This document shows positions 24,663-36,326 of a stretch of DNA of 64,000 bases, one piece after another (positions within the stretch are counted from its first letter, which is position 1; each line of letters begins with the position of its first letter). Both the position numbers and the translations under genes were made by a program. Origin of the DNA: Chlorophyllum brunneum (Eukaryota; Basidiomycota; Agaricomycetes; Agaricales; Agaricaceae); the NCBI GenBank assembly GCA_963576785.1, contig OY756146.1, forward strand, positions 1,550,001-1,614,000. Direction: 5' to 3'. A model generated the notes under the pieces. The model searched no databases. It saw only the letters and a list, made by a program, of their open reading frames with translations, and was not told where the DNA came from.

Positions 24663-24829
24663 ACTGTTAGATTCGCATATTTGTGCTCTTTCGACCAGTG
24701 GTGGTTTCATGGCATAGTGTGCAGTATTTGTGGAGTTATTGTGTTTTTATTGTGAAATTTTACTGCATCATCAAAACCGGCCAGTTTTGGAAAAAAATTG
24801 GCTCATGCCCCAAGTTCCGCAAACTACTG
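24663..24829. repeat. Right terminal inverted repeat
   Basis: Inverted partner of 23742-23911. Differences between the two are mostly C/T or G/A transitions, which suggests the copies have been aging by deamination since insertion. Confidence 0.88.
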
Positions 24830-24872
24830 TAACGATATGGAATAAGGTCAAGACAGATGGGACACAAATGAG

Positions 24873-25444
24873 TGTTGAAGTTTTGGACATATTCTAGGAA
24901 TAGACTATGAGGTCATTATGATAATAATCGACTGATCCATTACTTTCCAGTAACTTCAATCTGTAGTAACTTCCTATGAGTTGCTCTGCATACAATAAGA
25001 GTCATAAGTACTTGATGGATTATTCTACATAGTACCAATGACTAGTATACTACGTTCTGCAGTACTCCGCAGGCACTATGCTGCAGTTAAAAAGAGTCAT
25101 AAGGAACATTCTATGTATTCCTAGTATTTTATGTAGTATGACTCGTCTATGCTCTAACATGTATATAAACCCCAGGTAGCAGACCTAGTTCTGTATCTTG
25201 TTCAATTGAACAATTTCTTCATTATTGCTTATTTTCTTGAGTATAATACCAGTCTCAACTTACTCGACTTTGACCTCTACACCTCTGACACTGACCACTT
25301 TATCAATAATATCTGTCTGTCCAAATTACCTTTCTATAGGTATCAGATAGAAGCTTATTATCTCGGTGAGTAGACCCTCTGTTCTCTCCCACTACGTTTA
25401 CTGCTGCCTCCAGCAAACAACTTGTTACGGTTATTTCCTCAACA
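24873..25444 (+). repeat. Copia A 5' LTR
   Basis: 572 bp, ends TGTTGA...TCAACA. It contains a TATA-like TATATAAACCC near 25162-25172, a plausible core promoter for the element. Confidence 0.93.
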
Positions 25445-25597
25445 GGTTATGGGTCCCAGTAGCCTTACCAATGGTTAAACCATTATCATCCCGAGATAGG
25501 ATGATAGGGCTTTACCTGACAGAGTTATTCTTGTATTTTGATCATTGCTGATATGAGAATTTTCTTCTAGAAAGAAATTCACTTGATAAAAGATATT

Positions 25598-27348
25598 ATG
25601 TCTACCAATAATATTGTCTCTGGTTTGCCTAAGCTCAATGGGCCTAAGAACTATGCGTTCTGGTCTAGAAGGCTTCAGGATGCCTTAACCCTCATTTCTG
25701 TCACTAGCTTTGACCAATCAGGATAGACTGTGACAAATCAGGATCTCTCCCCTTCAAATCCTGCTGTCTTAACAGATGAGGATAGAAGGAGAGATCAACT
25801 GAGAGGTCAGGCATTGGCTGTTATAAATGGCACTTTACCTGATTCCCTATTACTCCATGGACATGATGCTCCTGGATTCCTTTGGGAAGACTTGAAAACC
25901 TGCTTTGGGACACCTTCTCCTGCTGTGGTATATTCAATCCTCCAAAGGATGCTGCAAAAATGCATCTCTGGGAATCAAGATCCAGCAATGGATCTAGCTG
26001 AATTGAGAACATTGGTTTCTCAATTAGAAACAGCTAAAGTAAAGTTGTCCAGGGTTCTTGGCACAATGATCACTTTGAACGCATTACCATCCAATTGGAA
26101 TGCTGTGGCACAAATAACATTGGCAAATAATAACAATGTTGTAGATATGACCTGGAAGGTAGTTTAGCAAGCTATAAATGCTGAGTGGTCAAGACATGAA
26201 GGAACCAGATCCAACATGTCTAACCAACAAGCATCTTATACTGCCACTGCCAACTACCAAAACCACCCTTAGGGCAACTTCCCCAGGACTCGCCCTGGAC
26301 CACCTTGGAACCACTTCTACCCTGGAGGTAATACCAGGGCCCAGCCTGTGAGAGGACCTTGCCACCCTGCCAATCCAAGTGGGTAGCCCCCTCAGCCTTC
26401 TCTACCTACTCCTACCTGGATTAACGTCCAGAAGAAGAAGAAGAAGCCCAAGAAGTGCCAGGGTAAACCACAGGCCCACATGGCAGAAGCCATGGCAGGC
26501 TTTGCCACTGCCATAGAACTGGTAGTCCATTGTTTCACTGGTCTGGGGATAACTCCCTTCGACCTAATGAGGTACATGGATGTGTCTCAACCCACTCCTG
26601 CTCCTGCTCCTCCAATTACTTGTGTTTTAGTGAGTGAGAGACCTAAGCCTATTACTTGGGTTAATTCCAAGAAGGTCCAGCAGGTACAAGAGAACACTCG
26701 TACTGAGCTCGAGAAAAAGGTGCATACTAAAGCACAAAATTTATGTTTCACCACCCTACTTGAGAACTCACTGCAGATCCAATAGGTGATCACCTGGTGT
26801 GACTGCATCACTAGTCTTTTGCCTATGCAAATGGCAAAAAAGCATAGCCTCGATTGCTATGATCTGAGGATGCACCAGGTCTCTCATCCCTGTACCCAAC
26901 AAGGATGATGGATAACACCTCCTGGTGCACCTTCTGTTCCTTCTGGTCACCCCCAGATTGTACCTGTGAGGGACACACGAGGGTGAGTAAATGGTTCTTG
27001 AAGCATAACAACCCCAATATTAATGTAACTTGCATCCACTTCTCTTTTCTCTTACCTATTGGTTTACCATATGCCTTAATAGTTTATCCCAAATTTGGGA
27101 TGAAAATCAATTTGGCTATGCACCATGTGGTAAAGATCCCAAGCATGGACTCCATTGCCTGGGGTGATTCGCTTGAACCTGGAGAGGTTCAGCTGTTCTA
27201 CCTTTCTCCTCAGGAGGAAATAGTAGCTCCGGCCATTAGAACCTATGAAGAGGAATTCCCTCCTCTTCCTTGGGCTTCCCCTCCTACAGAGCACTTTCAG
27301 AGTAAGAGATATTCTCTTACTCAGAAAAACAAGACCACTTATAGGTGA
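25598..27348 (+). pseudogene. Copia A gag, disabled
   Basis: The frame opens MSTNNIVSGLPKLNGPKNYAFW, a UBN2/copia-type gag start, and continues through FLWEDLKTCFGTPSP and AEWSRHEG. It is broken by several TAG/TGA codons; comparison with the copy at 63181 shows at least two are C-to-T changes of CAG or TGG codons (for example the stop at 26165 is CAG in the other copy). Family knowledge: gag forms the virus-like particle that encloses the element's RNA. No zinc knuckle was recognised in the degraded C-terminal half. Confidence 0.8.
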
Positions 27349-27896
27349 CCTGCCACACTTATAGTGTTGGTAGATGAGGCCTTCAAGTGGCTTAAAGGTG
27401 AGCAGAAGGTTAATGACCTCATGGTGCCAGCTTAGGATGTTGCCTACAACATACGTGACCCTAGGAACCCTGCAAACGTTGCAGAACCCTTTTCTGAGCC
27501 CCTTCTGAAGTCCCCAAAGTCCGAACCTTTTGCTTCAGCACCTCAATCTGAGGTATCTCTTGGACTTTTGTCGACTGACTACAGAAGCAACTTTAAGAAA
27601 AAGGAGGAGCTGGGTATGTGATCAATTCGATCTCAGATACTCTTACGAACCCTAATACACAGTCCTGTCACCAATATGCCAACTGGCTGACTTCACAAGA
27701 AGAAGGGCAAGGGTAAGGGGAAGGGACATTGGGGGATGGGCATCTAATTACACATTTGGGATCTTTAGGATTCCATAATTACATTGATATAAGCAAATCA
27801 ATAAATGAGAAGTGTTTTAACACTTTTCAATTTTCTTGTTTCTTAATATACATGCCTGATCAGTTCTTAAGAGTACTGGATCAAATAAGATCTTGA

Positions 27897-30800
27897 TTGC
27901 TAAGCAATGATCAAATTATAATGCCACTAGAAGAATATAGTGATGTATGGTTATTAGACTCAGGGGCATCATATTATTATACCTCTTATGTGGAAAACTT
28001 CATCAACTTTGAAGAACTCGAAGTTTTGATCCCAATTAAGACTATAGGAGCACAAGGCCCCTACCTTAATGCAGTTGGTCTTGGCGCAGTTATGCTTAAG
28101 CATAAAGTTTATAATAGGAAGACTGACAGTGTTCAACTAACACAGATATTAATATATCCAGTCTTCCTTCTAAAAGAAACCTCTGAATGACTAATGTCAG
28201 TGGGACAGTTATGCCAAGATAGCAAAACTATTAGAACAGATGCCAACAAATCAGTAGTAGTTGATAGCAAAGGAAATGCTATTCTTCAAGCATATCCTTC
28301 AGCAAGTCACAACACTACTTTACATTTTGTTAATACCAAAATTGTACATTTGGAACATGCAGCTATGGCTGCAGATCCAATTGTTGGCTACAAAGTTGTA
28401 CATGCAAGATTAGGACATCCCTCTAATCGTATCCTCAATCATTTTGAGAAAAATATGACTGGGTTTACTCTGGTACGGATTCCCAAGCAAAAACCAGTCT
28501 GTGATGGTTGTGCCAAGGAAAAGATGTACCAGAAACCCTTTAGAGAGAACCCTACACATGCAAAGTATCCATTCGAAAGAATTCACTCGGATTTAGTTGA
28601 ACTTCTAATTCTTTCTTACCATAAATTTAAATGGGTCATGACCATAATGGATGACTTTTCCTCTCATGGATGGATTCGCTTCCTCCATAAGAAATCAGAA
28701 GCAGCAGAAGAAATGAAAAATTTCATTACCTTAATTAAGACTCAATACAAGTCTAAATTAAAATATCTCTGCACTGATAGAGGAGGAAAGTATGCAACTA
28801 ACGAGTTACAATCTTATTTGTGCTCATTAGGGATTATACATGAGACTAGTGCACCACATATACACCAACAAAATGGTCAAGCAGAATGCTTGAACTGAAC
28901 TTTGATGGATAAAGCAGAAGCCATGAGGCATCATGCTTGTATTCCTTATGGTTGGTGGAAGTTTTCTATAGATCATGCTATACATATCTATAATAAAACA
29001 CTGGTATCACAGCTCATGTGGAAAACACCTTATGAAGTGTTGAATCAGAAGATTCCAGACATCTCCAAAGAGAGAGTCTTTGGCTGCAGTGCTTATGTCT
29101 TTCTCCCAAAAGAGATAAAAGACAATAAACTGACAGCGAAGTCAGAACTCATGATTTTCCTTGGTTGGACATCAGATAGGAAAAACTATTGTTTCATGAG
29201 GCACCTAAATGGAAATGTAATCTATATATCTCCAATAGCTGTATTCAGTGAAGAACACTTCCCTAAATGTATTGGAAAAAAGCAAGAAGAACAGATGAAC
29301 CAACCATCATCTTCTACTTCTCGAAGCACACCTTTGGAAGTTATTGTCTTCTATGCTCCAGATCTATCTACTGGTTTACCTTTTAATAAACCACCAAGCC
29401 CTATACCCCAAACTTCTCCTGAAAGTTCTCCAGAAGATAGGACTTATAGATCTGTTCATGGACACATTCCAACTCCTTTCCCTGAACCTAAAAAGAATAA
29501 AGGAAAGAGAAAAGCACCAAATATCGATACTGATATTCAGGAGGAGTGCGATGGTATTGTGCAAAACATTCTCTTTCTACCAAAAGAAGCACAAATACCA
29601 GAAGATGATGACAGTGATGGATTATCATATGCTGATCCACCCAATCACCCTAAAGGTTCGAACCATCTGCCTTCTCAAAGAGATAATCCAGATGTACAAC
29701 CTTTCATACCCTATACCCCTGTTGAAGATAATCAGGATACTGATTCTTCTGTACCACAAGGTTACTCGGATCAAATACCAGTTCCTGAAATACCTCAGAG
29801 ACCGCAAAGAACCAGAAAAGTACCTGAACATCCAGGAAACTTCTATGGTTCTACAAAGCATCCAACCAAAATACTCCAGGACTATGAGATGTTCCAACCT
29901 CCTAAGTCAAAGTTGACAAGTTCTACAAGTAGACTTGTTAGACAAATTTGATCAGAGGCTTCCAAACCTAGAATAATTGATAGACATTCTCAGCATGAAG
30001 CTTCTACAATAGAAGACTTATGCAGAGAAGGAGGAGTAGGGATGATTGATTATCTGTGTGCTCAAAAAGTCGAATCACCTTTAGTTCCTATTTCTTTCAA
30101 GGATCTAGATCGACCACCATCAGAAGAGAAATCTAAATGGTGGAAAGCATGCTTAGAAGAGTTAAATTCACTCAGAAAAAGACATGTTTATAACTTAGCT
30201 AAACTTCCACCTGGAAAAAAAGCAGTCAAGAATAGATGAGTCTTCACACTCAAATTAGATAGTCGATACCGTGCTTGACTAGTAGCAAAAGGATTCTCTC
30301 AGATAGAGGAAATCGATTACAATGAACTATTTTCACCAGTAGTCCATTATGAGACAGCACGACTCATATTTGTAGTCGCTGCCCTCAACAATTGGGAGAT
30401 GCTTAGTTTAGATATTAAAACTGCTTATCTCTATGGAAAACTGGATAAAAAACTCTATATGGAACTTCCAGAAGGTTTCAATACAGGTCATGGTAATACA
30501 GTTTGGAGATTAAACCGAGCCATTTATGGACTAAAGCAATCTGGATGACAATAGTGGAAGGAATTGACTAAGTTAATGACTGACCTAGGATTTGTCCGAT
30601 CCAAACTAAATGCTGGAGTCTATTATTACTATGACCCTGAAACCAAAGAGCTTATTATAGCTCTGGTCTATGTAGATGACTCAATGTTCATTGGAATCAG
30701 AGGTTCTAGACTTCTACATGAGAAGTGAGCACTCTTTATGAAGAAATGGGAATGCCAAGACCTTGGTCTAACCAAAGAGTTTCTTGGTATGAAAATTTCG

Positions 30801-31592
30801 CAAAACCCTATAAACCAATCAATCACCCTAGACTAAATAGATTATCTAGGAAAAGTTCTTGATCGATTTAAAATAATTGGAAAGGAAGAAATCCCATTAC
30901 CAAATGGATTTATCTTTGAATCCAATACAGGACAAGCAATACCTGACTTCATAAAGAGGTATCAACAGTTAGTAGGATCAGTTATGTATCTGATGATAAG
31001 CAGTTGGCCTGACATAGTATTTGCCACTGTTAAGTTGTCACAATATATGACCAATCCTACTAAAGCACATTATAATATAGGCTTACATTTGCTAAAGTAT
31101 CTTAATGCTACTTGCAAATATAGAATTATCTATAATGGAAGTTCTATGCAAGGCCTTAATGCCTTTTCCAACTCTGATTGGGCTGGTGATCCAATTAGTC
31201 ATAAATCTGTAACTGGATACTTCTGTTTATTAGCCAGCAGAGCTATCACTTGGTTAAGTAGAAAACAGAAAACTGTTGCATTATCTTCTACTGAAGCTAA
31301 GTATATAGCTTTGTCAGATTGCAGTCGACAACTTGTCTGGACTGTCAATTTGTTGGAAGTAATTGGTATCCAATCATTGGCTCCTTATCTCTTCAGTGAT
31401 AATGAGGGCTCAATATTTTGGACCAAAAATCCAGTAACAGAAAAATAATCAAAACATGTCAACATCAAATACCATTACATTTGTGACTTGGTAGAAGAAG
31501 GAAAGATTGAAATATTCTCTATGAAAAGCACAGAAAATCCTGCCAATATTCTCACAAAAAATTTAGACAAAATAAAATTCAATCTATTCTGA
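27897..31592 (+). pseudogene. Copia A pol (protease, integrase, RT, RNase H), disabled
   Basis: The protease motif WLLDSGAS lies near 27950. GAG-pre-integrase HARLGHPS and the zinc pair VCDGCAKEKM follow, then the integrase core with HSDL, DDFS, CTDRGG and a final Glu in NGQAECLN. The reverse transcriptase shows LVAKGFSQIEEIDYNELFSP, LDIKTAYLYG and the catalytic YVDD box at about 30670; RNase H shows NSDWAGD, STEAKYIAL and LFSDNEG. Stops lie at 28899 (TGA where CGA is expected in LNRTLMD), 29949, 30237 and later. Family knowledge: these domains cut, copy and integrate the element. As read it cannot encode a working polyprotein. Confidence 0.9.
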
Positions 31593-31653
31593 CCTTGTCT
31601 TGGCTTGACATTTGAGTGATTACAACTCTACATCAATACAGAGTAAGGAGGAG

Positions 31654-32225
31654 TATTGAAGTTTTGGACATATTCTAGGAATAGACTATGAGGTCATTAT
31701 GATAATAATAGACTAATCCGTTACTTTCCAGTAACTTCAATCCATAGTAACTTCCTATAAGTTGCTCTGCATACAATAAGAGTCATAAGTACTTGATAGA
31801 TTATTCTACATAGTACCAATGACTAGTATACTACATTCTGCAGTACTTTGCAGGCACTATGCTACAGTTAAAAAGAGTCATAAGGAACATTCTATGTATT
31901 CCTAGTATTTTATGTAGTATGACTCATCTATGCTCTAATATGTATATAAACCCCATGTAGCAGACCTAATTCTGTATCTTGTTCAATCAAACAACTTCTT
32001 CATCATTGCTTATCTTCTTGAGTATAATACTAGTCTCAACTTACTCGACTTTGACCTCTACACCTCTGACACCAACTGCTTTATCAATAATATCTGTCTG
32101 TCCGAATTACCTTTCTATAGGTATCAGATAGAAGCTTATTATCTCAGTGAGTAGACCCTATGTTCTCTCCTACTGCATTTACTGCTACCTCCAGCAAACA
32201 ACTTGTTACGGTTGTTTTCTCAATA
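31654..32225 (+). repeat. Copia A 3' LTR
   Basis: 572 bp, same length as the 5' LTR. It starts TATTGA and ends TCAATA, so the terminal dinucleotide pair has decayed symmetrically by transitions. Scattered differences from the 5' LTR show the insertion is not recent. Confidence 0.93.
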
Positions 32226-34011
32226 ATGAGCCACATCGATTTGTCAACATGACCCCCTAGGCATACTCTAAGTCACAGTCATGCAATCACCAGGCCTCTC
32301 TGACGAGGAGATAAAGATTACCTTCTACCAAATCCAAAGATGGGTCTCTTCCCTGCACATACAATTCCCCGTCCTTTAGGAATCTTTCCAGTTCAAAGGG
32401 TTCTGGTTAGGGAAACTCAATAGAGTCATAACTTAACATCCTGTCAGACTTGGAGATAATGATAGAGGGTAAATCAAGTTCCTACCAGACATTCGCAGAA
32501 ACCATATAATCCTTCAAAGTATGATAGCCTTTGTACATATCATCTCTCTCTCGAATAAGGGAATGGAATATGCCTAATTCAATGTGGGTAATCATTGATA
32601 TCATGATGTTGGCAGATACATAATACCTGTAGGAACAATGGGTGCTACCTGTGCCATATTTACAACAAGCTCTGATGGAAAAATATTTGTGTACATATCT
32701 TAACACTTCCTTTAGCAATGCTTGAAGATATGGCATCAATTTCATATTGTCATGGTTGTGTAGTTGGCATTTCACTATCCCATTGACTTCTTGTTGCCTT
32801 TTCTTGAAGATCTCTGGGTATGTCACCATGGCCAGGAAGAATGTAGTAATTGCAGACACAGTTGTATCTGCACCCACTATAGACCATGGCATAATAGTAG
32901 TTTGTTTGATTTGACAAGAGGAGTTTACCAATGAACATTTATCCTGCTATCTCCTTTATAATCTTTTCCTGTCATCAAGCTTCCATCTGGTTCAGCCTTG
33001 GTAGCACCTTGAAACAGACCAGTCTGTTGATTTTCCGTTGTCTTATCAGAAGGAATCACAGGAGTGTTGCCTATAATAGCCTTGAAAGATGCCTCAAATA
33101 GCTTACTCAGAAAATCGTGCATATTGTTTTGTAGTTGTCTGAACCTTGTCCTCCATCCACCACCAGGAAATTGCACAGGTATATACTCAAGGAAATGCAA
33201 TGAACTCTGCAAAAAAGTTTTCTGGCCTTCTAGCATCTCTTCTGCAATTTTGAGATAAAGGTCATTTGTGTACTATACTTCAATGCCGTAACCTACATGT
33301 AATAGTGCCCATGTGCTTGCAGACACAATCAGCCAACTGATCCTCATATGGACAGTACTTTGGTGGGAATCATGACTTACTGCCTGATATGCTTCGAATT
33401 TGCCTGGAGTATCAAGAGAGAGATTTAGGCATATGTGTAACTGTTTTGGTCCATGTACATGATAGCATGATATGTCTGAAAGGTGAAAGTCCTTTTCAAA
33501 AAAAGACTGCCACTCTTCCCACAAGTTGCCATAGGGAAGAAAAAACATAACCTGATTCCACCCTACACTAAAAGCAGATCTGTGATCAAGAAAAGGTCAG
33601 TTCAGTCAATGTGTACAGTTCATGAATGAAAATCAATTGGCATATATATTGTGGACCCACTGACTAGAATCCTGACTGATTGTCCAGGAGTTCAGTAATG
33701 GCTTCTGGGGATTCTAGGACAATGATTGAGGTCCCAGCCATATTGAGATGAAGGATGCCAGTGTCTACATACAAGGAGACTGATCAGCTCAACTCCTAGC
33801 CCTGATATATTGGTATTCTACCTAATTCCCTAGCTATCTTCAAGGACACAGGCCATTGGTGCTTGAGAGAGATATATAACATGTTCCCAATAAGGTGTAA
33901 CCTTCTCTCTCCTGGCAGAAGGGGAAAACCCGAGCCTTTCTTGGACTGTAGCCAATATACCAGGATACCTAGGAAGGTGGCAAACACTGCTAGTGGTAAA
34001 ACATGATCCAT

Positions 34012-34449
34012 TATACATCTCTCCCATAATGAAGTATGAGGCCTAAAGAGCAAATGTTAAAAATGAAGTCATTTATAACTGGTGTATGAGCAGAAAGATA
34101 TTCCAACCCCTTCCCATTTCACTCTTTTGAAAGAAAAGCTTGGTAGGTTCAGGGCTCCATATATGAATGATGTATAATTTGGCTCCATCCACCATTGTGT
34201 CTCATGGCTTGTGCAATGGGTAGGTCAGAGAGGTTCCATAGCTTGTAAGAGCTAGTAGACAGCAATAATCGAAGTCACAAGAAATCACTGCTGGCTCAGA
34301 TTCTTTGCTACTATACTAGTGCATCTCTGGGCTCCCCTAATGATGTACCTGGGTATACATAGATTCTGAAACAAGAAATCAGCCACCTCTATCAATAGTT
34401 CATGAAGGCAGGTATATGTACCTACCTACTATGACTAGGATACCAAACA
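34012..34449. other. Former upstream region of the P450 pseudogene
   Basis: No gene is evident. The left part would have been the promoter of the decayed P450; farther right the sequence grades into the LINE fragment, whose exact 5' limit cannot be set by eye. Confidence 0.4.
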
Positions 34450-34766
34450 GAGAAATAGAAAATGTTCACTACAATAGTACTCAGAAAACCAGGTAAACCA
34501 TCATACAAGGTCTCTAAGGCATATAGGCCAATAGCGTTACTATGCACAATAGGCAAAGTCTTTATAGCAATAGTGACAGAAGAAATATCCTAGATCATAG
34601 AAAAACACAATTTGCTCCCAGCAAGCCATTATGGAGGTAGACTGTGTAGAACCACAACAGATGCAGTACACCACATGGTCAGCAAGATAAAAGAGGTATG
34701 GAGAATAGGCCTAGTAGCATCAGTACTATACCTAGACATTGAGGGAGCATTTCCCAATGTAGTAAC
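34450..34766 (+). pseudogene. LINE (Tad/I-like) reverse transcriptase fragment, left part
   Basis: Frame 34465 onward reads RKPGKPSYKVSKAYRPIALL, then an internal TAG, then HNLLPASHYGGR, TTDAVHHMV and VASVLYLDIEGAFPNVV. This is the finger-to-palm part of a fungal non-LTR reverse transcriptase: KPGKPDY, YRPIALL, FGGR and LDIEGAF are its hallmark blocks, the last containing the first catalytic Asp. The copy is cut by the copia B insertion and resumes in the same frame at 62398. No endonuclease or remaining RT domain is present, so it is an old remnant. Confidence 0.88.
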
Positions 34767-35212
34767 TGTTGAACAGCATAGTACTATACAGTAGCAGATG
34801 GATAATCTGACTTACTGATAAAGGGGTTAGTTAATATCAGAGTTACTAAGTAGAGTTGCTGAGAGAGTCGAATAGAGCAAGTAGATAATCAAGTAGATTA
34901 TCTTATAGAAATAAAGGGAATACATGCTGCTTTATATACTAAATGTCCAGGTAGCAAACCCTAAGACCTATAAGTAATAATAGGCATAGTCATGTCAGTA
35001 ATGACACTAGAGTCCCTTGGAATACTGCAATATCATCAGCAGTATCCAGTAGTATAATTGGAGCAACAGTGATCAGTCAGCTCATGAAATACATGAGGAA
35101 GAAATGTATAATGTAAGTCAGAGAGCACAGCCTTGATGATGAATATTAGATGAATAATATACTGCAGAGCTAGTCATACAGAATGCAGCTATAGTAAGTG
35201 CAAATGACAACA
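34767..35212 (-). repeat. Copia B 3' LTR
   Basis: 446 bp. It begins TGTTGA and ends ACAACA in plus-strand reading. It aligns along its length with 61947-62392, with scattered differences. Confidence 0.92.
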
Positions 35213-35928
35213 CTCCTCCTAGCTCAAAGTATGATATGAATCAAGTACCAAACTGAATAGGTAAAGAATTGTGATATTGTTGGAATTTAATAGTATTCAG
35301 ACTTTTTGTACAGATGTCAGCAGGGTTCTTCTCAGACTCTACATAAAATAGTTCTATTTTGCCTATTTTAACAAGTTCATGGATAAAATACTAGTAAATC
35401 ATAACATGTTTGGACCAATGTTTGACAAGTGGGTTAGAGGCCCAGAAGATTGATCCCAAATTGTCACATATGAGATATGGAGCAGGCTGTTTGAATACAA
35501 TCTCACTAAGCAGCTAATATATCCAAATTAGTTGATGAGATGTCTTACACATAGTGACATACTTGGCTTCTGTGGTAGATAGTGCTGTGGTGGCTTGTCA
35601 GTAACTCAACCAGGAAACTAGTCCATTGGCAAACAAGACTAAGTTGCTGGAAGTAGACTTGCGTGTAGCAAGACATCCTGCAAAGTCAAAATCAGAGAAG
35701 CCTTGAATAGACTTCTGTGATTGCCTATTAAAAATAAGGTAATAGCATCACGTGCTCAGAAGGTAGTGGCACAGGTATGAGCTGTGCTTATAGTGCTCCT
35801 CTAAAGGACTAGCCATCTGCTGACTGAGTTTCACAATGGCATAAGTAATATCAGGTTACGAGCCAATTATAAGGTACATCAGGGACCCAACTAGTTGTTG
35901 GTACTTCTGGCAGAACTCAGGGTCAATG
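35213..35928 (-). pseudogene. Copia B RNase H and pol C-terminus, disabled
   Basis: On the minus strand the pieces read KYQQLVGSLMYLIIGS, then a stop, PDITYAIVKLSQQMASP, ATTALSTTEAKYVTMC, CDNLGSIFWASNPL and HELVKIGKIELFYVESEKNPAD. These are the connection and RNase H parts of copia pol, including the Glu of TTEAKY and the Asp of CDN. Several stops interrupt it. Its upstream half lies at 42437-43081 beyond gypsy 1; the coding sequence joins across the GTACC duplication as YKG|TIDPEF. Confidence 0.85.
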
Positions 35929-35933
35929 GTACC

Positions 35934-36233
35934 TGTTACGAATCATAGGCCGTTCATTCCTATCATGCGCCCGTTACCTCGTGTACTCTCATACTTGTTT
36001 CATCTCCTGTATCACCCTAGAGGCGGTGCCTCCTACCTGACTCGTTCTACCCCTCTCCTCTGACTCCGTTACTCGACTCCCTTATTATTAGCCTCTACCA
36101 CTAGTATATAAAGTGTAGTAATACTTGATGTATTCCTTACACTTTACCAATCGTATCATCCCTTCTTCCCTTCTCTACTTCCTTTCCTTTATCCAAAGGC
36201 TTGCAACCTGAGTCAGAGACTAAGGTCGTAACA
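35934..36233 (+). repeat. Gypsy 1 5' LTR
   Basis: 300 bp, TGTTACGAATC...GGTCGTAACA, so the ends form TGTTAC/GTAACA. It contains TATATAAA at 36105-36112. Confidence 0.96.
36105..36150 (+). promoter_or_regulatory. Gypsy 1 core promoter and predicted self-primer RNA start
   Basis: TATATAAA (36105-36112) lies 34 bp upstream of ACACTTTACCAA (36139-36150). That 12-mer is the exact reverse complement of the bases at the primer-site position (36235-36246). If transcription starts at 36139, the RNA's own 5' end would pair with the primer site, as known for fission yeast Tf1. The start site itself is inferred. Confidence 0.75.
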
Positions 36234-36234
36234 T

Positions 36235-36246
36235 TTGGTAAAGTGT
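36235..36246 (+). promoter_or_regulatory. Gypsy 1 primer-binding site, self-priming type
   Basis: TTGGTAAAGTGT begins one base after the 5' LTR. It pairs perfectly with LTR bases 36139-36150, and no match to the usual initiator-tRNA tail was noticed. The equivalent position in gypsy 2 (near 60699-60709 on the opposite strand) keeps the same complementarity. Confidence 0.75.
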
Positions 36247-36326
36247 CACTCAACTCACCTTGCAAGAGAGGTGCCACTATTCGTAGCTAGGCTTGGAATA
36301 ATAGCCTCCGACCAGGACAACAGTAT

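Larger units (their letters stand above)
23742..24829. mobile_element. Non-autonomous TIR DNA transposon (Tc1/mariner-superfamily-like)
   Basis: The two ends are inverted copies of each other over about 168 bp (23742-23911 and 24663-24829), starting CAG(C/T).GTTTGCGGAACTTGGGGC, with roughly 85-90% identity by eye. Immediately outside both ends is TA (23740-23741 and 24830-24831), the expected target duplication of Tc1/mariner/pogo elements. Adjacent P450 pseudogene sequence is interrupted exactly here and resumes in register on the other side. The 750 bp interior shows no transposase with a DDE/DDD pattern, so the element would need an enzyme from elsewhere. Superfamily assignment rests only on TA and the CAG ends. 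Confidence 0.85.
24873..32225 (+). mobile_element. Copia (Ty1/copia) LTR retrotransposon A, complete but decayed
   Basis: Two 572 bp LTRs (24873-25444, 31654-32225) flank gag and pol in the copia order protease-integrase-reverse transcriptase-RNase H. The element is bordered by the 5 bp target duplication ATGAG (24868-24872 and 32226-32230). The left LTR ends CTCAACA and is followed directly by the primer site GGTTATGGGTCCCA; a purine tract AAGGAGGAG precedes the right LTR. It lies within the P450 pseudogene. Several in-frame stops disable it. Its family is the same as the partial element starting at 62450. Confidence 0.96.
23524..34011 (-). pseudogene. P450 pseudogene, tandem copy split by two mobile elements
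   Basis: Pieces of a second P450, colinear with the gene at 20942-23064, are found in order: start MDHVLPLAVFATFLGIL at 34011 with a FPLLPGE hinge; 33548-33273 C-helix region (LPYGNLWEEWQ); 33236-32925 (LEYIPVQFPGGGW); 32931-32482 with I-helix GADTTVSAITTFFLA and KEVLRY; the haem region near 32310-32235, where FGFGRR is reached only after a small deletion that breaks the frame; then after the copia insertion SVLTLFHI at 24872-24833, and after the inverted-repeat element AVDEKGN...FNSVGTIRY and the terminal exon CSIRPRSK...LIRSL ending 23524. The breaks plus two insertions of 1.1 and 7.35 kb make it non-functional. Sequence similarity to the neighbour shows a local tandem duplication before the insertions. 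Confidence 0.9.

Noticed and set aside
29344..29916. 190-codon ORF inside copia A
   Set aside because: It is an alternative frame of the pol linker between integrase and RT; the real frame runs 28902-29951.
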